In this document: positions 9,422 through 20,301 of the stretch, piece by piece
Numbering within the stretch: position 1 is the first letter of the stretch
Layout of the letters: each line of letters starts with the position of its first letter
Assembly (NCBI GenBank): GCA_036897485.1
Contig: JAYMTF010001347.1
Coordinates: 1 to 23,982 of the forward strand
Direction: 5' to 3'
Length of the DNA: 23,982 nt
Source of the DNA: Pelargonium nanum
Taxonomy: Eukaryota > Streptophyta > Magnoliopsida > Geraniales > Geraniaceae
The notes under the pieces: generated by a model
Database searches by the model: none
What the model saw: only the letters and a program-made list of their open reading frames with translations
What the model was told of the DNA's origin: nothing
Position numbers and translations under genes: made by a program

Positions 9422-9570
9422 AGTGTTGCAACATCTTTTTGTGTTGAGCACAGCTTGTGTTTACTTTGTTTTTTCATATACTTACATCTTTTGCTGCTTC
9501 TTTATCATTACTAAAGCTCTCTATTGGTATATAGTTTTGTTCTGTCTTGCAGGCTAGGAAGTTGTGAGTC

Positions 9571-9635
9571 ATGCAGAAAAGCAGTAAAACCCTAATTCTA
9601 CGAGAATTAGAAGCGTGTTTTACTATTCTGCTTCA
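9571..9635 (+). other. Second foldback in the MIR166 transcript
   Basis: The perfect inverted repeat CTAATTCT-ACG-AGAATTAG (9592-9610) is extended by a second paired block, AGTAAAAC on the left (9583-9590) with gTTTTACT on the right (about 9617-9624), and then by gcagaa against ttctgc. Unpaired bases on both sides leave an imperfect stem of about 65 nt with a 3-nt loop. It lies 18 nt into the predicted exon after the intron. It matches no microRNA I recognise. Confidence 0.6.
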
Positions 9636-9780
9636 TGTTCAAGTATCTAATTTGAGCGTCGAAGGGACCTCAAAGAGAAAATCTTCATCTAATACCTTGT
9701 TTTGCAGGTCGTGCTCAGGAGCCGGTCATCACTTGAGCCTTGTCTACATACTTTGCTACTTGCAGCAATAGAGGTTTTAT

Positions 9781-10294
9781 TTTATTTTATCAGCAAGCAT
9801 AACAAACAAGGTTCGAACCTTTGAATTTGTATAGCCATTGAAAAAAAAAACACATTTCTAAGATATAAACTGATGAATATCAAGAATCTGGGCTTGCATT
9901 GTAAATGTTTAACCCTCATCTGCGGAGATTTTCTGATAAATCTTTGGTTCTTGTCACTATACTGTTACTTAAAGTGTAGGCTTAAAATAGATAACATTAA
10001 AGCTGTTGAAGAAAGATACTCCTGTCTGGCCATGTTTGTATATGTTCAGTGAGTCATAAAACCTCCATCTCCAGACAGTCATAATCAAAATTGTTACATT
10101 TTCCTATTTCCTAAAATTTATCTGAAGACCTGAAGCACATGAGTAATGCTAGAAGCAGCAGCCAATTCAATACTGAATAGGTTAAAAGCTGTCAATAACA
10201 TTACTTTGCATCAGAAAAACAGCAACCACATGATACTGCAGTTTACCATTCTGTCCCAAATCTACAAGTTTGGAAGGTAGACACAATAATTTTC
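9781..10294. other. Convergent intergenic spacer
   Basis: This lies between the plus-strand MIR166 transcript and the minus-strand kinase gene. It is AT-rich with no coding signal. Polyadenylation sites of both genes are expected here or in the adjoining SINE. Bases 10280-10294 are the left copy of the SINE target duplication. Confidence 0.4.
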
Positions 10295-10469
10295 CGGTGT
10301 AAACCACATGTCATCCTCATCCGTTTTACGATCTGAGACTACTCTTGATCCGGGTTTTCTCACAGTTAAGGCTATGTGCCCCTCCTCATGGGTGTGTCCA
10401 GTGGGAATTGAGCGCCAAAGCTCTTCCCATAATCTCAGTTTGTGTTGCCAACTGAACCACAACCCTTTT
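10295..10469 (-). mobile_element. tRNA-derived SINE, copy 2, with target-site duplication
   Basis: On the minus strand the element begins near GGGTTGTGG. It has an A box TGGTTCAGTTGG (plus 10448-10459) and a weakened B box GCTCAATTCC (plus 10404-10413), 34 nt apart. It is flanked by gacacaataattttc (10280-10294) and gacacaataactttc (10470-10484), a 15-bp target duplication with one mismatch, as left by LINE-type target-primed insertion. It shares GGGAAGAGCT and a similar length (175 versus 162 bp) with the SINE at 1088-1249. It lies about 200 bp past the kinase stop codon, so it may be within or next to that gene's 3' untranslated region. The 81-aa frame across it is incidental. Confidence 0.85.
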
Positions 10470-10684
10470 GACACAATAACTTTCACTAATACAAACTGAT
10501 CACTCACAGGTGGTAGATATATAAACAGAAAAATGTGAAATCTTATTAATCAAGTGATAATATGTTATCACTATACAAAGAATAGTTTCCAAAGAATCAT
10601 GTGGAGAGTGATAGGGAAAAGAAAAATGATGCATATAGAACAATGATATAGGAAGAAGAAGAAAAATGGCAACCTTTGGGATGG

Positions 10685-13600
10685 TTAGTCAGGAAAAACT
10701 TTCTCCAAGAATTTGATGAAACGTTTGGCATATAGCTTGGGTTCAACGACTGAGATTAACTCAGGGTCATTTTGCAATGATTTGCATGCATGCTCGACCT
10801 TCTTTTTCATGTTGTATTGCTGCAGAATATCGATTATGCCCATGTAGAGAACCACGTCGTAAATCTCAAAGAGTTCAATTTCAGATGAATCAACTTCATC
10901 ATGCTGAATCTTGTGATTGGCCTGAGCTGGCATGTTTACTCCCAGCTGCACTGGCAGCCTGAAAATTGGGCAAACGGTTCACAAATTCTGAATTTTTATA
11001 CAAATCACAAGTTCGGGTTTTGCAAGAATGATACGATGAGAGCCAATACCTTGCAGTGCCAGGAAGCAAGAGATCAACTTCCTTCTCACCGACAGAGAAT
11101 GCTCTAAGTGTATTTCCTCTAATGTGAGGACCCGGTGTTTTTCTGACAGAGCTTGGTTCGTGGGTTACTAGGATCAGGCCTTTTGGAGGAATTGCAAGCT
11201 CCCCTTGTGAAGTCGCATCTACTGAAAGTTGAACATTTTTAACAATCTTTTTAAGAGTGTCACAAAATATATATGTAGGTAAGCAACATCTAGTTTATTT
11301 ATGTAAGCTGTTCGTATTGGAAAAGAAAAATTACCATCACTGCCTGAAAAACTGTCATGATTGCTAATGGAATCAGAAGATTCTAAGAGTACTTTCAAAT
11401 GCTCAGGAGCTCTAAAATGTAAGCCCAAGAGAAGGCTGTAGTCAATTATTTGTTGAGATTCTAAGAACATGCAGTCCCGATATATTTGTCTGCAAAAAAT
11501 AAGAATCAAAGATGAAAATGAGTAGTCAGAAGTACTGAGGACATGATCATGTTAGAACTTCAAAAAGTATACTAGTCGGGGCAGTGATGGATAACAATAT
11601 ATCAAACAGCATGAAAAAGACCGTTTCAAGAGAAGTAAACATGATCCGACATAAAAATAGTTTAAAAACATGTAGCATTCAAACGCATCAATTATCCATG
11701 AGGCAAGTTCTCAAGCATAGTTAATACTTGCAAGAACGTATAACATGAAAATATGAGGCCATGTAATATGAGCTTATGCATACAGATCTACAATCTTAAT
11801 ATTTATCAGATGAGAGTGCACATTCTCGAAATAAAGAAACTTACTCAAAAAGTGACTTCCGCATCAATTTGTCCATATGTAATTCATAGTCAAGATCAAG
11901 ATCTTTTAATGTGGTATTCTCCTTAATTTTATCTTTATCTGTACATCTTCCAACCGTTGATCCCTTAAGGTCATAACGACGGTGGATCCGCAATTCTGTG
12001 CAAAACATATTCCCCATGACCACAAAGCGTACCTTAACACAAACAAAAACAAAAATAAGTGTCCACACTAGCATAAGCCTTGCACAGTATAATGAAACAA
12101 TAGCCACATGATAGGATTGTGGATACCTTTTTTCCACCTCTCAAAGTTATCCGGTGGAGCCCAAAAAACTTTGTGATAAGAGTATTTTCATGCTCTTTAA
12201 CATGGTTAAAGTAGTTAGGCAGCATCATGAGAAGAACCTGTGCGGCAAACATATATATAATTTTATAAATATCATTGTTCCTGGGAGACATGAAGGAAAG
12301 CTAAACTGAAATATCGAGACATATAGAAAACTAAATCAAGGAAAACAATACAACTATAAATTAGGATTATAGCTCATTACAAAACAATGAAATATGCGCT
12401 AGAAGGGGAAAAGAAAAGGGAAAATTTGATCTATTTGTTCTAATCAGCTGCACCGCCATAAATCAAACCAAGCAAAGCCTTAAGCCAACTACTTAAGACT
12501 GAACAGGATCTCACATCCAGCTCAATAGCACAAGTGTGTTCAGAGCTCAACCTCACCCCCACCAACCCACCCAAAAAATCTTATTTTGAAAGTCGGATTG
12601 GAAATTGGAAGATTTACCCGGGAATCCCTAAGCTTCTAATTCAGTTAGATAGGTTGGTAAATGAAAACTATGCCAGAAATTACAAGTGCCAAAACTGATC
12701 AGATAGTTTAGTACAAAATACTGTATAGTCTGTATTGATTCAAACCTTGAGTTCAGATCTTTTTACTGTCTTGATGACAAATTTATCATCATGAGAAAGA
12801 TAGAAAATACTGCCACTTTTCCCTGGGGAAGAAATCTCCTTCAAACCATCATCTCCACAAATGGACATCATATATTCTGCAGCATCTAGCTTGAACATCT
12901 CCCTCAAATTCCTAAACACATGACCCCATTAGAATACACAAAATTATAATTTTAGAAAGACAAACACAATCAAATTATTACATATAAATTACAGAACTGA
13001 TTCCAGAACCTGCAAGAGTGCAACAAGTAAGACATTTACAGTACAGCTGAAAAGACTGAAGTGATACACCTGATATCTATTAGAATTACCCTATGGAGAA
13101 AGAGATGAGCAAAGCATCAGAAGTAAATCACACAAAAATGTGATTTAATTACATCTAGAACAAAGATGAAATCATCCGGTGCAATAAGGCGATATGGTGA
13201 GCACATTGCAGATGCAATGATGCATATCCACTAAATATCCAATAGAATCATAAAGGAACTATACTATAACGAAAAGGAGATATCAAATATATAATCATTG
13301 ATCAGAGTACATAGGGATGCACACTAGAAGCTTAAACTGGAGAGGACATACAGTTATTACATGGAAAATTTTCCCAAGCCACATAATTTACAATCAGTAC
13401 CATCTCCATAAATTAGTATCTTCCAAATGGATGGAATTTGGAAGTCAAGTTGGCGATTACTAGAAATAACTGTTTGTTCTCTCATTTGGACCAATCCGTA
13501 TACCTCACCAATATGTGGCCAGTGCAGCCCACCATCTATCCTGAGGCAGTCAGGAGACCTTAGTCATGTGAGTTTTAACCAATTTAATTGAAAAAAGGTG

Positions 13601-15398
13601 CACCATTAGCACTCATAAAAGGTGTTGACTACACACATTCTTATACTTTAAACAATAAATGAAGGATCATAAAACCCGCAGTTAGTTGGGACCTAAACTA
13701 TTAAATCTTTACTCAAGCAGCTCTTCATCAAAAGATTCAAATGCATGCAGCTAATTATGTCACAAAAATCTCATGCTAAGCAAGCATAATATGCAAAATA
13801 AATAATTACCGGAAGACCATAGGGCAATAATCCTTCCAGTAGAAATCAATAGAATAGTGTGGAGGTGTAAACTGGGAACCCTTTCTTGGGAAATACATTC
13901 TTATTCTTGCTCGATCTCCAAAATCAGAAGCTCGAACATCACGCACCGGAACTGGAGTGATTTTTCCAACAGTATACCTGTGAACTTCAAATAAAGTTCT
14001 TTATAAGTTTAACAAAGAATAACAAAATAACCACACTAACACATATATATACAGAGGACATATATATGGATTAGAACTAGAAGCTTTTACCAAGGAGAGA
14101 GGGGGAGAGAGAGAGAGAGAGAGGCTTTGGGTATCAATTTGTTTACCTGATACCAAGTTGCAAATTGAGCATTAAATAATAGCTACGCTGGCCATCGAAT
14201 ATGCTCACACATGAGCCTTTCTTTACTTCCTTCACGTGGAATTTATTGCGGTGTTTACTTTTATTTGACCGCTGTGAACAACTCCTTATACTCTCTTTGA
14301 TCAAAACTCCTTGCATGTACTCCCTTTCATATACCACAGAACTGTTATCCTGCTCCCTGCGTGGACCAATATCCGAGGGGCAGGACAGAGTGCATGAGGT
14401 TTCATCACATGTGAGATCTCCAGTAGTACGACCACTAAAGCTCAACTTTTCATCTAACAACGAATTCCTGTGCGATATTCGGCCCGAACTTAGAATTCCA
14501 CCAACAGAAAGAGTGCGCTTGACACTTGATCTTGAAGTCCTGCTCTCCTCTGAATTCATTGACAAACTATGAGACAATAAATTTTTTGCATCATCATTGT
14601 ATCCAAGAGAGCTACACCACCTCTTCAGAGATGGATCCTTACTTCCAGCGGGATAAAATGTACCTTTTCCATCCTTCAGATCCTTAGACCACGTTCCAAA
14701 ATAATATCCCCCATCAGCAAACTTATAAATTCCAGACCCATGCCGAAAGCCATTCGACCAAAGGCCATCAAAAAGATCACCATTTGCCCATTTCATAACT
14801 CCTCTACCACACATTTTACCAGCCTTCCAATTTCCAATATATGTATTCCCGCTGTTCCAAGAATATTTACCATTACCTTCATGTACTCCTTCCTTCCATG
14901 AACCTTCATAAATATCTAAATTAGCATACTCCTTTCTTCCCAGCCCATGCGGAATATTCATCCTCCAGGCTCCTGTGTAAATGGATCCATCGTGTCCAGC
15001 AAAGGTGCCGATACCATGAAGGTAACCTCCAGAGAAATCACCCTCATATTTTGCTCCTGATGGCCATGATATTTTTCCTTTCCCTGTCATTTTTCCTTCT
15101 TCCCAATCACCCTCATAGACTGTTCCATCCGACCATGTATATTTTCCCTTCCCATGGGGAGCTGTTCCTTTAAAATCACCAACATAAATGTCTCCATTCA
15201 CAAACACCTTCTCATCAAGCCTGTAAATTTGAAGTACATAACCAAGGGAAAAATGATTTTACGTGCAACAGCTTCCTTATATTGAGAGAAAAGAGAAAGG
15301 GAAACAAATAAATGAACAGAAGAACTTCTGAAGAGTGAATATGACCTTTCAGAGTCCTCCATATCCAGCTTTTGCTGGAAGAAATCTGCAAGTTTCAT
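10685..15398 (-). CDS. PIP5K: MORN-repeat phosphatidylinositol-4-phosphate 5-kinase, 9 coding exons
   Basis: The exons, in transcript order on the minus strand, are 15398-15346, 15220-14147, 13977-13810, 12911-12746, 12237-12127, 12032-11845, 11489-11335, 11221-11050 and 10958-10685. All introns are GT-AG and all phases agree, giving 786 residues. Residues ~30-213 are eight MORN repeats of exactly 23 residues each (for example [18 protein letters not shown]). A serine-rich linker runs to about 380. The lipid-kinase domain follows, with the GKSGSIF loop, ATP-binding Lys479 (FVIKT), DLKGS (545-549), IIDYSLLLG (Asp603) and a C-terminal [18 protein letters not shown] segment. It phosphorylates PI4P to PI(4,5)P2 at membranes, feeding vesicle traffic, cytoskeleton and signalling. 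The MORN-linker-kinase order is plant-specific. Resemblance and apparent synteny suggest PIP5K7/PIP5K8, but the exact paralogue is not settled. The start is the first in-frame ATG after the last leader splice; Met at MEDSER, 12 codons later, is an alternative. Confidence 0.95.
14105..14123. repeat. GA microsatellite in a kinase intron
   Basis: A pure (GA)n run lies in the intron between the MORN exon and the next exon, 24 nt from the donor at 14146. It reads as a CT-rich tract on the transcribed strand and is likely length-polymorphic. Confidence 0.85.
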
Positions 15399-16743
15399 CC
15401 CTGATTCCTCACTTAACTGTGAGCAAGTCTTTGATGCCGTACGATAAGAAATTCATCATTCACCACATATATCAGACTACCGTGTCAAGGAGTGAGATTC
15501 TGAACATACAATGCAGTTGTCATTGGTTGGAGGTTAAATGGACAGTAAAGTACACAACGACAAGTAAAATATCAAAATATTTCATTATTATCTACACAGT
15601 CAAAGAAATCCACTTCTTGCTGATCTATTCCACTTTTCCCTCTCTCTTTGGAAACTGGAGTACTAGATAAATGCAAAATATGATAAGAGTATGATACAAT
15701 TTCATACATAAAATTCTCTCCCCACAGACACAAGGGACATGAATGTTCTTAAGCAATGTATAAAAGTTATCATTTAAAGAATCCTAATTTTCATTAAACA
15801 TTACTTCAATATGAAGGCCCGGCGACTAACAAAAAGGAAAATCTTGCATTAGAGCACCATTAGATTCTTTTCTTCTATTTATAGGAACACTTTAACATGC
15901 TTAGCCTTTTCCATGCGACACTCTCGGTGTCATTACCAAGCAACTTACCTACGACACTACCCTACATAAGGATACCGCCCTGCTACTTATAATAGATCTT
16001 TTCCTACAAAATTGCCAACATTGCACAAGAAACTTTCAGCAACTCCTTTTAAATGTGACCATGGGAAAATAATTTTTAGAACTAAATATGGATAACAACT
16101 AATCATACAAAACACAGGCTAATGCCAAGTAAAAAAAAAAAAAACTGAATCTTCCTGACCATAATGGAAATGGCAAAAAATCACACAGCCAACGACTACA
16201 CACTTCCTAGTCCAAAATTATATTTGACAAATTCTTTTTCTTCTCACCGATTAAGATTTTCTTGGATTTACCATTTAGCAGAGTATATACCTTACTTGAT
16301 TTAGCCAGCATCATCATTAGTTAACTTAGCACTCATCAGATCCATTTGAGAATCTCCACCTCCACATAAAACCCTTTTCCCACAAGGACTGGTTCTAATA
16401 AAACAATCTCACATTTCCATAGCCATAAGATGAGAATTGAGGAGTATGGGTGAAACCCAGATTCATACTCACTAAAACAAAAGAAAGCTTAAACCTTTAA
16501 CTACCTACAATTTCCCCCAATCACCACAAGTGCCAAAGACCCTTTTCAAATTCCAATAACTACCCACAAGAACCAAGCAGGTGAACAAAACAAAAACACA
16601 CAAGTTAAGCTATTTCACAATCCATTACCCACAAGAAATTTTTTACAGAATCAACTGTGACATCCAACACAGTAATGAATCTAGAGCAATAAATTACATA
16701 CAGAGATGACAAAAAAATGAGAAGAAAAAGAAGTCATATATAC

Positions 16744-16960
16744 CTGTTCACCATGGCTTGATGAAAGAGACAAAGACTGGCTTTCTTGAGCTGGGATTTG
16801 GGAAGCAAAGCAAAAACCCTAGAATTGAGCCCAAAAGAGGAATGAATCAGAAGTACAGGCAATATGTATACAGAAAAGAACAAGGTATGTTTTTTTTTTT
16901 TTCTGGTTTGATTTTTGAAGCCTAACTACAGATAGCACAGAACATATGCTCTACTTGAGC
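16744..16960 (-). other. 5' leader exon of the kinase gene, carrying a short uORF
   Basis: On the minus strand a leader ends ...ATGGTGAACAG followed by gtatata (donor at 16743). The next supported exon begins TTAAGTGAGG at 15416, after a good acceptor (ttgctcacag). Joining them turns the ATG at 16754-16752 into Met-Val-Asn-Ser-stop. It is therefore a four-codon upstream frame and not the protein start; no acceptor tried near the next exon restores the main frame. The implied leader intron is 1,327 nt (15417-16743). The 5' end of this exon is a guess, placed before the T/CT-rich promoter sequence. Confidence 0.5.
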
Positions 16961-17139
16961 TCACACTTCACCTCTCTCCTCTCTCTCTCTCAAACAAAGA
17001 AAAGTTTGTTTCTTTATTACTTACTGTTATTTTTTAATTAATTTGGCAGTGCATGGAATTGAGAGAGGTTCATCTTTTCACTCCACCTGATTTTCTGACA
17101 ATGACCATGAGGATTATTATCTCTTGTCAAGAATCTTGC

Positions 17140-17145
17140 CACGTG
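17140..17145. promoter_or_regulatory. G-box in the kinase promoter
   Basis: gccacgtgtac contains the CACGTG core about 150-200 nt upstream of the probable transcript start. It is a possible bHLH/bZIP or ABRE-type site. A CT/GA tract (about 16975-16992), common in plant core promoters, lies nearer the gene. Confidence 0.4.
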
Positions 17146-17878
17146 TACACATTTCTCTTCCTTTATGGGACCCACATTTGTCCTTTCTTTTTTTTCTTGT
17201 TCTAAATTGAATATACCAAATTTTGGTTTCATGTTAATTTTAAGCCCTAAATTCTATCTCATTCAACTAACCTACCTAACTTATGAGAATTTGTTACTCA
17301 AAAAATCTTGTGACAATTTTTCTAAAAGATATTTTGAAACTAAAAAGTAGAAGTCTGTTTTATCTAAGATGAATTTTTGACTGTTTAGTGGTATCATGGA
17401 ATAGCTATATTTTAAAAATAGTGGGATGGATTGTATTTTAGTTATTTACAAAAAAAACTAATTATGACCACTCAATATTGTAAATTTTAAACAAATTACT
17501 TTGATAAAATACAACTTAAAAATTCATATATTGTGTCGACTCTCGAAATGACTCGACGAGCCTCTCAGTATAAAGTAAAAAATTTGGATCTCATTAAATC
17601 AGTAGAAAATTTGACATAAAAGATAATAATTGTATAGTTTTATCCATCAATTTTCAATTTCATTCCATATTTTGGTTTATTAAACATTAAATAAAGATAT
17701 TGAATTATAGGGGTGTTTTAAAATTCTTTTTTTTTCTTTTGGAAAGTTACATTACATATTATGTTCTTTTTTACCAAGAAATAACTGTTCTTTTTACCTC
17801 AAATTTTCTCCAAAGTAATTTTTTTTTTTTTGAGAAGAATTCTCCAAAGTATTTTGATTTGCTGGGATTTGATTCTAA
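17146..17878. other. AT-rich intergenic DNA
   Basis: Upstream of the kinase gene. Several small open frames arise from poly-T runs and have no protein-like composition. No gene or repeat was recognised. Confidence 0.4.
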
Positions 17879-18001
17879 ATTCTAATTCCTTAAATATTAT
17901 CATTAAAAAATAAAAGTCTAAAGATGTTTATTCTGTATTGATTCTAATTCCTTAAATATTATCATTAAAAAAATAAAAGTTAAAGATGTTTATTCTGTTT
18001 T
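17879..18001. repeat. Direct tandem duplication, 62 and 61 bp
   Basis: attctaattccttaaatatt begins at 17879 and again at 17941. The two adjacent copies match almost throughout, up to tgtttattctgt. They differ mainly by one A in a poly-A run, a short gap (gtctaaag versus gttaaag) and the last few bases. This is a recent local duplication in non-coding DNA. Confidence 0.88.
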
Positions 18002-18194
18002 ATGGAAGAAACTACAAACAAGAACAATCATTTCATAGCTTTATTTCTTTTTGGTTATTACTTCAATTTAAAACTCAAATAACAAAACAAAATATACTCT
18101 TTATAAAAGAAAAAGTTAATTTATATCGTATTCAAGCTACTGGACCACTGATAAATGGTAGTGTTAGAACAAAAATATACTAGCAATATTACTA

Positions 18195-18500
18195 TATATT
18201 AAATTTCAATACTACATATAACGGTTTGGTTTTTACTATTAAAAGTCAATGTTCAACTTTGTTAGTACAATTCGCTTATCGTCTGCTTCAACAGTACAAT
18301 AGACAAACTCACACATTTTACATGAAAATTAAAGACTCGACGCGTAATTTGTGTGAAATTTCAATAATATGCTACCTATAATGTTTTGAGTTTTCATTAC
18401 TAAAAATCAACTCATATGGGTCAGGTCGGACAAATTCAAACATTTTACATGTAAAACTCAAACATGTAGCTCGTGTTTGATTTCAATAATGAGTTACATT
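18195..18500. repeat. Degenerate tandem repeat, two and a part units
   Basis: Related blocks start at about 18200 (aaatttcaatactacatata), 18355 (gaaatttcaataatatgcta) and 18480 (gatttcaataatgagttac). Each of the first two includes gacaaa(c/t)tca.acattttacatg further on. Units are about 125-155 bp with many changes. They may be the remnant of an LTR or satellite. No open frame is present. Confidence 0.5.
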
Positions 18501-18501
18501 T

Positions 18502-20301
18502 TAAAATAAAAATGATTAGTTGAGCTACACAACAACTCTCACCTACAAACCCAAAACCTCATATCACCCCATTTCGTCAACCAGAAAGCTCGAACCCGAA
18601 ACCTTAGAGAGAATTAAAAGCGTCTAAACTGTTTGTTGGGATTTTTAGTTAATTCAATGTACAATTTTCATTGTAAGACTCACTTCGTCTGCTCGAAACT
18701 CACAACTTCAGTAAAATCAATATTTGTTGTGAATCCAATTCGCGTTAAGCATTTTCAATCTATACCGAAAACTTGACCCGATGTCGAATAGCCGGCTGCC
18801 CAATATAATCACGTGGGAGTTCTGCTGGTGTATAGATGAATTAATGGTCGGGCCCAAATATACGGTCATGATTCGATGACATGGCAAAAAAGTGTGTGCA
18901 TGAGTCGTATTCTGTATTTTCTCCACCACAATCTGACTGCCACGTGGCTCGATTAGGTCTCACCGTCCATGATCACCAGAGTAATGTTCCGTTGTGTGAG
19001 GACTCATGGGATTAACAGTAAGTATTAGTTGTTGATAGTGAGAGATTATTAGTATTAGGAACTTATTAAATAATGGATTGTTTTGTCAATTGGATTCGAG
19101 AATTGACTGGCCCCAATTGAAATTATTGAATTTCTCGTAACAACAAGAAAGAATTGTATAATCATTAATTGTTCGTGTTTGTGAGACTACAAATATTAAT
19201 TATTATGAATAGTATTTTTCTTGACCGTTAGAAGCACTTTTAAATTAATTGCTAGGCCTATATATTTTTCTCTTCCCCTTGTAAAAAAAAGGTGAGACAA
19301 AGACTTGCCTTAAATGCTTATTTAAAAAAAGAAAAAAAGAAGAAAAAGAAGAAGTGAATTTGGTAGAAGCTTTAAATTAAATTATCGGCACAACAAAAGT
19401 GACTCTAAGATTAATAAAGTTGTCTAATAACTTCAAGTTTATACCATATAAAAGAATGTTTATAAAATCTTATAAGTCACTAATAAAACAATTGTTTCAA
19501 GAAAACGAATCGATACAATTATTATATAAAAAAATTACGACTTTAAAAACTAATTAATGTCGAATATGAGAGAAATTTTAAAAGAAATAAAAGAGTTATT
19601 CTTATCACGTGCACCATTAACTTTTATATATAAAAAAGCTGTATAATATTATATAAGAGACTATAATAATATACAAATGACAAGTCAAAGTTTCATAATC
19701 AATATTTACATTGATGATTAAGTTATTTTCACTTTAATATCTCTATAATATACAAGCACAAAATATCATTATTTTAGGTTGTAAAATTGTATTTAAACGA
19801 ATAACTACCAAACCTGCATGATACCAGAATTTTATAAACAGCAGCATACGCTTAATAAATTATAATTTGACATAATTATTAACAAGATAATTAATATATT
19901 ATTACATATTTTGCACATTAGAAAAATAAATATTATTAAAAAATAACCATTTTCTTCATAAAATGTAGTAACTGAACAATGGCCACATGGTATACATTTA
20001 TATTAAATCCAGATTCTTGGTAGAGAGCACAGGTTCCATTCTTGAAACTTGGAGGCATCAATCAGTGAAGTGATATTTCCAATATGTGCTAAAAAATTCA
20101 AGTGGTATTCCCATATTTTTATTTCAGAATCTGCTACTGTCTTTTTCATTCATTTTTCTTCCTCAAATCACACCATATATTCCTGACAAATTATATTATT
20201 CTCATGCATTGCCACTGACCTTCCTAGTTGCTACTATAATCATTTCACCACATAAAATTACATGTCATAAAGTTACAAGCATGAACAAAACCGAATGAGC
20301 C
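18502..20301. other. AT-rich intergenic region between the kinase and ALKBH9-like genes
   Basis: No gene was found. A less AT-rich island at about 18760-18990 carries the perfect 10-bp palindrome GCCACGTGGC (18939-18948), a strong G-box form. The island may be a regulatory element or a decayed promoter. From about 19050 to 20000 the sequence is nearly all A/T with homopolymer runs. From about 20050 on, the 3' untranslated region of the ALKBH9-like gene is expected. Confidence 0.4.

Larger units (their letters stand above)
9307..9780 (+). ncRNA. Downstream part of the MIR166 primary transcript, with probable intron 9364-9552
   Basis: Beyond the foldback, CAGCTCAG is followed by gtaatggc (donor at 9364), and a T-rich stretch ends in ttctgtcttgcag (acceptor ending at 9552). 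This predicts a 189-nt intron in the primary transcript. A second acceptor-like gttttgcag ends at about 9708. Plant MIR primary transcripts are often spliced downstream of the foldback. The intron contains a TA/TG microsatellite at 9372-9421. The open frames across this region are produced by that low-complexity sequence and are not treated as genes. Confidence 0.5.

Noticed and set aside
9336..9557. 73-codon frame rich in Tyr, Ile and Val
   Set aside because: It is produced by the TA/TG microsatellite inside the predicted intron of the MIR166 transcript.
16131..16144. Poly-A run of 14 nt as the tail of a retrotransposed copy
   Set aside because: No gene-like or LINE/SINE sequence precedes it on either strand and no flanking duplication was seen.
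16752..16754. This ATG as the start of the PIP5K protein
   Set aside because: Spliced to the next supported exon it meets a stop after four codons, and none of the nearby acceptors tried restores the frame.
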